Positions 35,440 to 42,990 of a stretch of 64,000 nucleotides of DNA are shown piece after piece. The stretch is from contig DAISWG010000016.1 in NCBI GenBank assembly GCA_036826475.1, positions 1 to 64,000 on the forward strand, given 5' to 3'. A program made the translations under genes and the position numbers. The DNA comes from Miltoncostaea sp036826475. Its GTDB lineage: Bacteria > Actinomycetota > Thermoleophilia > Miltoncostaeales > Miltoncostaeaceae. The notes under the pieces were generated by a model. It was not told where the DNA came from. It made no database searches and saw only the letters and a list, made by a program, of their open reading frames with translations. Within the stretch, counting starts at the first letter, position 1, and each line of letters opens with the position of its first letter.

Positions 35440-36641
35440 GCCTGGCGGCGCGCCACGACGGCGTAGTCCTGGAATCCGTAGAGGAGGTCGTTCAGCCGGG
35501 CCACCAACTGGTCGACGTGCCGGGACAGCTCCCCCTCGCCGGGCGCGACGGCCGGCAGGCGCTCCCCCGCCGGGACCGGGGCGAGCCGCCGCACCTCGAC
35601 CTGGTCGAACCCGGCGCTCTCGCACAGGAACGCGAGGGTGTCGGGGTGGATGGGCCTGCGATGGGTCAGGTCACGGTGGAAGTTCACGGAGCCGGCCACG
35701 AGCGACTCGGGGTTCGGCGTCTCGAGCACCAGCACGCCGCCGCCGTCCAGGATGCGGCCCGCGGCGGCCACCAGCGCGGAGACCTCCCGGGCGGGGAGGT
35801 GCTCGACGACGTGACTCGCGACGATGCCGTCGACGTCGCCCGGCCCGAGCCGCGCGAGGTGCGCGCCGAGATCCTCCTGCTCCACCGTGATCCCCTTCTC
35901 GTGTAGCAGCGCGACGAAGTCCGGCTCGATCTCGACGCCGTACGCGTCGACGCCGTCGGCGGCAAGCAACTCGATGAGCTCGCCGCGTCCGCAGCCGAGG
36001 TCCACGACGCGCCGGCAGCCGCGAAGCACGTCGCGGTAGACGGCCTGGCGCCGGGCGACGGACTCCTCCGGGCCGCGGTAGCGCTCCTCGAAGCGCAGGT
36101 AGTCGAAGGGCGCCCCGGCTGGGGCGGCCGGGGCGGCGGGCTCCCCGGAGGGCGGCGGTGCGGGAGGCGCCGCCGCGGCGGGCGCGGCCCCGGTGCGCGC
36201 CGCGCGCTCCAGCCGCGCCAGCCGTGACTGGAGCTCCAGGCGCTCGAGCGTGTCGAGGCGTCCCTCCGTCGCGGCGGTCCGGGCGACGTACGCCCCGACG
36301 TCGGCGGTGAGCGCCTCCCGCGCCGCAACCTCCGAGCGGAAGGCGTCCTCCGCGCGGAGCGCGGCAGCGTCCGCCTGCCGCGCCATCTCGGCGTGCGGGT
36401 GGTACGTGAGGCGGATGATCAGCCGCTTCAGGGCCGTCAGGGCGGGCCCGACGACCGGTTTGGTGGAGTAGGCCAGCTCCGGGCGGAAGCTCACCCGGGC
36501 CGGCGCGTCCTCCAGGACGAGCGGGGTGTCGCCCGGGTCGCCCGCGTACCGTCCGGCCTCGCGCATCCGCGCGACGCGAACGCGCAGGTCGTCCACCAGT
36601 CGCTCCACGTCGATCGGCGGATCAGGCGTCGGCACGCGCAC
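35436..36641 (-). CDS. SAM-dependent methyltransferase with N-terminal helical region
   Basis: 401 aa. Residues 55-150 are helical and heptad-like (AEDAFRSEVAAREAL, RLDTLERLELQSRLARLER), then comes a Pro/Ala linker (151-177) and a class I methyltransferase domain. Its SAM site is VDLGCGRGE (213-221), with SHVVEHLP and LVLETPNPESL downstream. It directly follows wzt and overlaps it by 20 nt. In the E. coli O9a system a methyltransferase with a coiled coil (WbdD) caps the chain and the Wzt cargo domain reads the cap; the order here is suggestive but the similarity is architectural only. Confidence 0.85.
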   Translation of the reverse strand: MRVPTPDPPIDVERLVDDLRVRVARMREAGRYAGDPGDTPLVLEDAPARVSFRPELAYSTKPVVGPALTALKRLIIRLTYHPHAEMARQADAAALRAEDAFRSEVAAREALTADVGAYVARTAATEGRLDTLERLELQSRLARLERAARTGAAPAAAAPPAPPPSGEPAAPAAPAGAPFDYLRFEERYRGPEESVARRQAVYRDVLRGCRRVVDLGCGRGELIELLAADGVDAYGVEIEPDFVALLHEKGITVEQEDLGAHLARLGPGDVDGIVASHVVEHLPAREVSALVAAAGRILDGGGVLVLETPNPESLVAGSVNFHRDLTHRRPIHPDTLAFLCESAGFDQVEVRRLAPVPAGERLPAVAPGEGELSRHVDQLVARLNDLLYGFQDYAVVARRQA

Positions 36642-37887
36642 CCGTCTCGCCGGCCGGCTGGAGCACCGTCGCGCCGCCGTCGGCGCGCACCTCCCAGCGC
36701 CCGTCCATCCGCACCAGGCCCACCCCTTCGCCGCGCGCGAACACGGAGAAGCCGAACCGCCGGTCGATCCAGTGGTAGACCTCGCTCTCGTCCTCCGAGT
36801 GCACGGCGACGGTCACGGTGAACCGGCCCTCGTTCAGCGGAAGCGACGGCACGTGGAAGCTGGCCGTGCCGTGCCCCAGCAACGACAGGATCCGATAGGA
36901 CTCGCGGCGCGTGTTCGTGCCGAGGCACAGCGCTCCCGTCACGCTGCGGATCTCGATGCCGACGACGGGGGTCGGCACCTCCGCCTCGGCCTCGAGCGCG
37001 ATCTCGATCGTGAAGGGGTCGCCGCTCGCCACGCTCTCCGTCGGCCCGGCGGGCCCGCTGAGTCGCACCTCGGCGATGCGCACCCTGCCGTTGCCCCACT
37101 CGTCGCCCGCCGCGAGCGGTCCGCCCGCCGCCCCCCCCGCCGCCCCGGCCAGCCCGCGCCGGTACCGCGCGAGCACCTCGCCGGGGATGCCCTCCGCCGC
37201 CACCAGGCCGTCCTCGAGGAGGATGGCGCGGTCGCACACCTGCTGGACCGCCTCGGCGTCGTGCGAGACGAACACGACCGTGCCGCCGCCCCGCCGGTAG
37301 GCGAAGATCCGGCCGAGGCACTTGCGCTGGAAGGCCTCGTCCCCGACCGCGAGGACCTCGTCCAGGAGGAGCACGTTGGAATCGACGTGCGAGGCGACGG
37401 CGAAGCCGAGCCGCGCCTGCATCCCGCTCGAGTAGGTCCGCACGGGGGCGTCGATGAACTCCTCGAGCTCGGCGAAGCCGACGATCGCGTCGAGCCGGCG
37501 GTCCACCTCCCGCCGGGGGAGTCCGTGGATGGCGGCGCTCATGTAGACGTTCTCCCGCCCGGTGAAATCCGGGTGGAACCCCGCGCCGAGCTCGATCATC
37601 GACGAGATGCGGCCGCCCACCTCCACCGCGCCGGCGTGCGGCGGGATGATGCCGGCGAGGATCTTCAGGAGGGTGCTCTTGCCCGAGCCGTTCTCGCCGA
37701 CGATGCCGACCGCCTCGCCGGGGGCGATCTCCAGGCTCACGTCGCGGAGGGCGTCGATCTCGCTATAGCGGGTGCGGCGGCCCCGCAGCAGGGTCTCCTT
37801 GAGCGTCGCGTTGCGCTCGTGGACGACGCGGAAGCGCCGGGCGACGCCGCGCACCCGGACCGCGCCGGGGAGCGGCTCAGAGTTCAA
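36622..37887 (-). CDS. wzt: polysaccharide ABC exporter ATPase with cargo-binding domain (Wzt-like)
   Basis: 421 aa. The ATPase domain has Walker A GENGSGKS (64-71), signature YSSGMQARL (152-160), Walker B VLLLDE (172-177) and the switch His at 209. The early VHERNATLKETLLRGRR and the GLPRREVDRRLDAI segment are typical of TagH/Wzt ATPases. Residues from about 255 form a beta-rich C-terminal domain like the Wzt carbohydrate-binding domain, which recognises the finished glycan. It overlaps the permease gene wzm by 11 nt. The pair would export a lipid-linked glycan across the cytoplasmic membrane. Confidence 0.92.
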   Translation of the reverse strand: MNSEPLPGAVRVRGVARRFRVVHERNATLKETLLRGRRTRYSEIDALRDVSLEIAPGEAVGIVGENGSGKSTLLKILAGIIPPHAGAVEVGGRISSMIELGAGFHPDFTGRENVYMSAAIHGLPRREVDRRLDAIVGFAELEEFIDAPVRTYSSGMQARLGFAVASHVDSNVLLLDEVLAVGDEAFQRKCLGRIFAYRRGGGTVVFVSHDAEAVQQVCDRAILLEDGLVAAEGIPGEVLARYRRGLAGAAGGAAGGPLAAGDEWGNGRVRIAEVRLSGPAGPTESVASGDPFTIEIALEAEAEVPTPVVGIEIRSVTGALCLGTNTRRESYRILSLLGHGTASFHVPSLPLNEGRFTVTVAVHSEDESEVYHWIDRRFGFSVFARGEGVGLVRMDGRWEVRADGGATVLQPAGETGARADA

Positions 37888-38668
37888 CGGCCATCTCCCG
37901 CTCCAGCCGGCGGAACACGACGATGCCGACGACCACCAGCACGGCCGTGACGACCGCGACGTACGCGAGGAGCGCGGCGGACGGCCAGATCCCGAAGAAG
38001 GCGACGTCCTGGATCGACTCCACGTACGGCGTCACGGGGTTCCCGTAGCGCAGCACGTCGACCGCCCACTCGCGGCTCGTCACCCGGCCGGGGAGGCTGT
38101 CGAAGCTGTAGAAGATCGGCGTCAGGAAGAACCACGGCAGCAGGATGGCCGCGAGGACGTGCTCGACGTCCCGGAAGTAGACGTTGACGGCCGAGAGCGC
38201 CAGCGCGGCACCCGCCGTCATCAGGATCAGCGCGACCAGGAGCACCGGCAGCAGGATCATCGTGGCGCGCGTCTCGGGCCGTACGATGAGGTTGACCGGC
38301 ACGAGGGCGGCGACCATGACGGCGAACGTCACGAGGTGGCTCGAGAGCGTCGAGAGCGGGACCACCGCTCGGGGGAACGCCACCTTCTTGAGCAGGTTGG
38401 CGTTGGCGACGACGCTGGCCGTGCCCGCCTGCAGGCCGCCGGCGAAGAAGATCCAGACCGCCAGGCCCGTCAGGAGGAACGCCGGGTAGTCCTCGATCGG
38501 GAAGACGGTGAACAGGACCGAGAAGACGAGGGTGTAGGCGCCCATCAGCACGAGGGGCGTCACGAGGGTCCACAGCAGGCCGAGAACGGACCCCTTGTAC
38601 CGGCCCCGCACCTCTCGGCGGACCAGGCTCCAGAAGAGCTCCCGGTTGCGGAGTGCGAGCACGCTCAC
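37877..38668 (-). CDS. wzm: polysaccharide ABC exporter permease (Wzm/TagG-like)
   Basis: 263 aa, six membrane helices, ABC-2 family. It begins with the amphipathic gate helix LFWSLVRREVRGRYKGSVLG, characteristic of Wzm/TagG, followed by LLWTLVTPLVLM; FLTPIFYSFDSLPGR and NPVTPYVESIQDV mark the C-terminal half. The start is a GTG at 38668, set by a leaderless TAGGAT promoter 7 nt upstream; longer readings run into the preceding GT4. With wzt it forms the glycan exporter. Confidence 0.92.
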   Translation of the reverse strand: MSVLALRNRELFWSLVRREVRGRYKGSVLGLLWTLVTPLVLMGAYTLVFSVLFTVFPIEDYPAFLLTGLAVWIFFAGGLQAGTASVVANANLLKKVAFPRAVVPLSTLSSHLVTFAVMVAALVPVNLIVRPETRATMILLPVLLVALILMTAGAALALSAVNVYFRDVEHVLAAILLPWFFLTPIFYSFDSLPGRVTSREWAVDVLRYGNPVTPYVESIQDVAFFGIWPSAALLAYVAVVTAVLVVVGIVVFRRLEREMAVEL

Positions 38669-38675
38669 GCGGACG

Positions 38676-38681
38676 ATCCTA
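38676..38681 (-). promoter_or_regulatory. leaderless internal promoter before wzm
   Basis: TAGGAT ends exactly 7 nt before the wzm GTG. Its TAG is also the stop codon of the upstream GT4, so exporter genes can be transcribed apart from the rest of the run. Confidence 0.5.
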
Positions 38682-39815
38682 GCCCAGCCCCTGCGGGGCG
38701 GAACCGGGCAGGAGCAGGGCGAGCTCGGCGCGCGCGACGGCGCCCACGTCGTAGCGTTCGACGTGCGCGCGGCCCCGCCGGCCGAGCGCCTCGCGCGCCA
38801 CGTCGTCCTCGAGCAGCGCCAGGCAGCGCTCCGCGAGCCCGCGCGGGTCGCCCACGGCCGCCGTCGCGATCCCCGGGTCGAAGAGCTCCTGCAGCACCGG
38901 CAACGCATAGCAGACTGCCGGTGTGCCGACCGCCAGCGCCTCGCACACGGCGATGCCCCACCCCTCCTCACGGCTCGGGAAGATGAGCAGCCGGCTCCGG
39001 GCGAGCAGCTCGCGCTTGCGCTCCTCGACCACGAAGCCCGCCCAGTCGATCGCATCCTGTACGCCGAGGCGGTCCGCGAGCTCCCGGGCGTCCGCCTCGG
39101 CCGGGCCGATGCCGATGACGACGAAGCGGTCGCCGGGCCGCCGGACCCGGATGGCGGCCACCACCCGCACGAAGTCGTCCAGACCCTTCGTCGGCATCAG
39201 CCGGCCGAGGAACGCCCCGGCGTACTCCGGCTCCCGCCGCCCGGTCGACCGCGAGGGGCCGAGCTCGATGCCCACGTTCGTCCGCGCCACCCGCCAGCGC
39301 CGCCGACGCAGGGTCGCCTCGGTCTCGCCGTTCGAGGTCAGCCCAACGTCCGCGATGCGCCTGAGCGCCGCCAGCGCCCCGGACTCGCCGGCCAGCGCCA
39401 GCGCCGTGTGCACGCCCGCGGGCCGCCCCTTGCCGGCGCTCAGGTGGTACACGAACACGGCGCGCAGTCCCGCACGGGCGCCGAGGAGGGCTGCGGCATC
39501 GGGCAGGAAGTGGCTGCCTGCGACGGCGACGTCCACCGGACCCGCCCGGCGCGCCGCCGCGAACGCCGGGACCATCCGTGCGAGGTAGGCCGCGGCGAGG
39601 CCCACGGACGAGGCCGGCGCCGCCGCGGGGAAGGCGTGGATCCCCGCCTCCGGCACGGCGTCGGCCACCATCTGCCGTGCGCCGCGCGCGCAGACCACGG
39701 AGACGTCCGCCCGCTCGGCCCACCGTCCGGCGCTGGCGAGGATGTGCTGGTCGCCACCGCTGATGCCGCGCGTCCACGACGCCAGGGTGATGAGCACGCG
39801 CGGCCGGTGCCTCAT
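38679..39815 (-). CDS. family 4 glycosyltransferase
   Basis: 378 aa, GT-B. The start MRHRPRVLITLASWTRGISGGDQH follows from an ATG overlapping the YfhO-like gene stop. The donor domain has GAFLGRLMPTKGLDDFVRV, WAGFVVEERKRELLARS and FPSREEGWGIAVCEALAVGTP (E-x7-E motif). The C-terminus ends in a helical tail. Its TAG stop forms part of the -10 element of wzm. Sugar specificity is unknown. Confidence 0.87.
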   Translation of the reverse strand: MRHRPRVLITLASWTRGISGGDQHILASAGRWAERADVSVVCARGARQMVADAVPEAGIHAFPAAAPASSVGLAAAYLARMVPAFAAARRAGPVDVAVAGSHFLPDAAALLGARAGLRAVFVYHLSAGKGRPAGVHTALALAGESGALAALRRIADVGLTSNGETEATLRRRRWRVARTNVGIELGPSRSTGRREPEYAGAFLGRLMPTKGLDDFVRVVAAIRVRRPGDRFVVIGIGPAEADARELADRLGVQDAIDWAGFVVEERKRELLARSRLLIFPSREEGWGIAVCEALAVGTPAVCYALPVLQELFDPGIATAAVGDPRGLAERCLALLEDDVAREALGRRGRAHVERYDVGAVARAELALLLPGSAPQGLG

Positions 39816-41971
39816 GCCTGCCTGACCGCCCAGCTCCCGAGCCGGATGCTCACCGTCCGGCCGTCCGGGATCCGCTCCGCGTCCGGGCTCGCCTCGAGCC
39901 GCACGACGCTCACGCCGGCGGGGAGCGTGAACGCGGCGTCCACGGTGCGCCCGCGACCTGTGATCCGGAACGTCCGCCGCTGTCCCGCGGCGGTGAGCGT
40001 CAGCGTCCGGGGGATCCGATAGGACCCGGCCGAGAAGCGGAGGACGTATCGGCCGGGCCGGCGCGTCATCACCTTCGCCTCGGCCACCTGTCCCTCCAGC
40101 CACCGGTAGGTCCGCCCGTCAGGCTCCACCTCCGCTCGCCCGGCGCCCGAGGTGAGGAACGCGGCGCCGTCCGCCGGCGCCGCCGTCACGCGGTAGAGGC
40201 TGGCCATCGACCCGGGCGACAGCGGAGACAGCCCCGGGGTGGGGGTCGCGGGGCCGTCGAACGCCACGAGCCTCACGCCGAGGAAGGCCAGCGCCGGTGG
40301 CGTGTTCGGGTCGCGGGGCGACACGAGCCCCTCGCGCAGCGCGTCCGCGTCGGTGCCGACGGCCGCACCGTTCAGCAGCGGGTGGTGGTGCACGCGCTGC
40401 CAGAACAGGTGCGTCGAGTTCACGGCCTCGTCGCTCCGCGCAAGCGGGTAGGCGGCGACCGGCGTCCCGGGGCTCGTCGCCGCGAGGACCTCGTACGCCG
40501 CCGGGGTGGGCGGGAGGCGGAGCGTTTCGGCCGGCGGGGACGCGGCCAGCTCGGCCCCGGACAACCCGATGGCCAGGAGCGGGGCGGCCACGCCGAGCCA
40601 CCGCGGCCCGCGGCGCTGGACGCGAGCCAGGGCGAGCACGCCGAGGATCAGGAGGCCGAGCATGACGATGGCCACGAAACGCGCGAACACCCGCCAGTAC
40701 GGCGCGACGTCGAACACAGCCTCGGACGGGAGCGGGACCTCGACGGGGCCCAGGTCCAGCGGCGAGGTGAGCGCCATCACCAGCCCCGCGACCACGAGTG
40801 CGACGCCGATCCACGCGCTCGTCCGCTCGACGCCCGTCGGGCGCCGGGCCACGGCCCACGCGACGAGGAAGGCTGCGGCGAGCGCGATGGTCACCCAGCC
40901 CACGAAGAGGCTCGTCTCGGCGAAGTTGCTGCCGTGGAGATGCGCACCGAGGTACCCGCGGGTCTCGTCGCCGAACAGCAGGCTCCCGTGCGTCGGGACG
41001 ACGAACTCCGCGGCCCGCGCGCTGTACGTGGTCAGGTCGGAGTCGGCCCGCGCCAGGCTCGCCGTCCCCTCCCCACCGTTGCGCGCCGCGAAGAGCGTCC
41101 CGTACACCAGGATGGGCGGAAGGGCGACGGCGGCGACCAGACCGGCCGCTGCGCGCCGGGCGCCCGAGCGCAGCGCCGGGATGACGACGACGAGGCCCAC
41201 CACCCCCGCGACCACGAGCGCCATCAGTCCGACGTACGGGTCGGTCACCAGGCCCAGCAGCAGCGCGCCGGCGACCCAGCCCGCCCGGGTCCACGAGCGC
41301 TCGACGGCGGGGTCCGATCCGCCCTCGGCCCAGTGCAGCCCGGCGATGACGATGAGCGGGAGGGCCTCGAGGTGCGTCTGGCCGGGGGAGCCGGCGGCGC
41401 GTTCGAGGTGCCACGGGAACATGGTGAAGACCAGCCCCGCCCACCCGGCCGCGAGCGGTTCGGCACCCAGCCGGCGCCCGAGCCAGTACATCGCGGCCCC
41501 GGACAGCGCGAGTCCGGAGACCACGAGCAGGTTGTAGGCCGCGATCTCGCCGACGATCGCCGAGAGGATCCAGCCGGGGAACCCGACGGCCAGGCTCAGC
41601 AGGTCGGTCGTCGCGTTCCGGGTGAAGCCGAGCGGCGCGCCCAGGTATTCGACCGTCTGGACCCCGACGGGGTGGAACCCGTACACCTGGTCCCGCCAGA
41701 GCGACCAGATGGTCCCGAGCGAGTCGCCGAAGCGGCCGAAGATGCGGCTCCGCAGGTCGAGCATGAGCGGCCACGTGAGCGCGGTCGCGAGCGCCCAGGC
41801 GCCGGCGAGCACCAAGATCGCCTCGATCGCGGGCCGTCGCACGGCCCGCCGACCCACGGGACGACGTCCCGTGACGTGTCTCCGCCAGACCGGGCTCCGC
41901 AACTCCGCGCGCCCGGTGTCCAGCCCCTCGGGAGGCGTCGTCGCCCCCGGCCCCCGCCCTGCCTCGCTCAC
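39812..41971 (-). CDS. large YfhO/GT-C-like membrane protein (paralogue A)
   Basis: 719 aa from a GTG overlapping the GT2 stop. About 11-12 membrane helices occupy residues 60-480. The first loop after helix 1 reads FGRFGDSLGTIWSLWRDQV, an acidic extracytoplasmic loop like that of GT-C enzymes using lipid-linked sugars. Then come TMFPWHLERAAGSPGQTHLEAL and LVTDPYVGLMAL. The C-terminal 220 residues are a beta-rich extracytoplasmic domain. It resembles YfhO/DUF6541-type membrane glycosylation proteins. It is clearly paralogous to the gene at 42987-45056 (PFWHL, QTHLEALPL, VTDPYxGLM and YWRVxxRFVAxVML are shared), and the GT2 between them may feed both. Confidence 0.8.
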   Translation of the reverse strand: MSEAGRGPGATTPPEGLDTGRAELRSPVWRRHVTGRRPVGRRAVRRPAIEAILVLAGAWALATALTWPLMLDLRSRIFGRFGDSLGTIWSLWRDQVYGFHPVGVQTVEYLGAPLGFTRNATTDLLSLAVGFPGWILSAIVGEIAAYNLLVVSGLALSGAAMYWLGRRLGAEPLAAGWAGLVFTMFPWHLERAAGSPGQTHLEALPLIVIAGLHWAEGGSDPAVERSWTRAGWVAGALLLGLVTDPYVGLMALVVAGVVGLVVVIPALRSGARRAAAGLVAAVALPPILVYGTLFAARNGGEGTASLARADSDLTTYSARAAEFVVPTHGSLLFGDETRGYLGAHLHGSNFAETSLFVGWVTIALAAAFLVAWAVARRPTGVERTSAWIGVALVVAGLVMALTSPLDLGPVEVPLPSEAVFDVAPYWRVFARFVAIVMLGLLILGVLALARVQRRGPRWLGVAAPLLAIGLSGAELAASPPAETLRLPPTPAAYEVLAATSPGTPVAAYPLARSDEAVNSTHLFWQRVHHHPLLNGAAVGTDADALREGLVSPRDPNTPPALAFLGVRLVAFDGPATPTPGLSPLSPGSMASLYRVTAAPADGAAFLTSGAGRAEVEPDGRTYRWLEGQVAEAKVMTRRPGRYVLRFSAGSYRIPRTLTLTAAGQRRTFRITGRGRTVDAAFTLPAGVSVVRLEASPDAERIPDGRTVSIRLGSWAVRQA

Positions 41972-42990
41972 ATCGCCTGGGTCCAGTCCGTCCGGCTCTC
42001 GGGCTCCGTGTGCCCGAGGCGCGCCCGGACGGCGCCCGCGCCGTAGACGGCGAGTGTGATCCAGCATGCGACGGGGTGCAGGGCCCACGCGGGGTCGGGC
42101 ACTCGCCGGTAGCCGCGCACGGCCTGCGCGACCAGCGGGACGACGGTGACGGTGCTGAGCACGAAGCGCACGACACCCATCCGGTGCCGGCGCCACGGGT
42201 AGCGGCGGTCGCCCCGTTGCTGATGGTGGACGAAGTCGCGGATCCGCCGACGCTGCTTGCGCGCGAAGCCACGCATGTCGGCGACGTAGAGGTGGACGAT
42301 CCCGACGTCGACCTTCGCCACCCGCCGGTGCCCGGCGCGGAGCAGGTCGACGAGCACGTCGATGTCGAAGAGGTAGGGCGAGAAGTCCGTCGCCAGGAGC
42401 GCCTCGCGTCGCACCAGGAAGCCGTTCGCGCCGATCGTCGGCAGCGCGTCCTCCTCCAGCTCGACCTCGATCCACCCGTGGCGCCGGATCTCGCGGACCG
42501 GGAGGTCCGTCCAGCGGCCGGTGACGGCGCTCAAACGGTCGTAGTTGCCAACGAACAGGCACAGCGGGTCGTTCATCCCGAGCATCGCGAAGTACCGGGT
42601 CGGCGCCGGGTCCTCCGGACGCCGGGTGTAGCGAAGCGGCTCGCTCGCCACGATCCCCGGGTCAGCGAAGGGAGCGGTCATCCGCCGGAGCCAGGAGGGG
42701 TCGGGAAGGATGTTGTCGCTGTCGACGAACGCGAGCACGTCGCCCGTCGCCGCCGCCGCCGCCGCCGCCTTTCCCGCCTCGCCCGTCCGGAGGACGTTCT
42801 CCACGATGACGGCGCCCGCCCGGGCGGCGACGGCGCGCGTCGCATCCCGGGAGCCACCGTCGGCGACCACGATCTCCAAGCGATCAGCCGGATAGTCCTG
42901 GGCGCGGAGCGACGCGAGGCAAGGCTCGAGGACCGACGCGGCGTTCAGCGTCGGGATGCAGACGCTGACGGCCGGGGTCGCCTCGCTCAT
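41968..42990 (-). CDS. family 2 glycosyltransferase, membrane-associated
   Basis: 340 aa. GT2 core: VSVCIPTLNAASVLEPCLAS, VVADGGSRDATR, LAFVDSDNILPD (metal-binding DSD) and a later acceptor region GANGFLVRREALL. The C-terminal 80 residues contain two membrane segments after a basic stretch (RKQRRRIRDFVHHQQRG). It lies between the two YfhO-like paralogues, with both junctions overlapping as ATGA/GTGA. It probably makes a polyprenyl-linked sugar or extends a lipid-linked chain. Confidence 0.87.
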   Translation of the reverse strand: MSEATPAVSVCIPTLNAASVLEPCLASLRAQDYPADRLEIVVADGGSRDATRAVAARAGAVIVENVLRTGEAGKAAAAAAATGDVLAFVDSDNILPDPSWLRRMTAPFADPGIVASEPLRYTRRPEDPAPTRYFAMLGMNDPLCLFVGNYDRLSAVTGRWTDLPVREIRRHGWIEVELEEDALPTIGANGFLVRREALLATDFSPYLFDIDVLVDLLRAGHRRVAKVDVGIVHLYVADMRGFARKQRRRIRDFVHHQQRGDRRYPWRRHRMGVVRFVLSTVTVVPLVAQAVRGYRRVPDPAWALHPVACWITLAVYGAGAVRARLGHTEPESRTDWTQAM

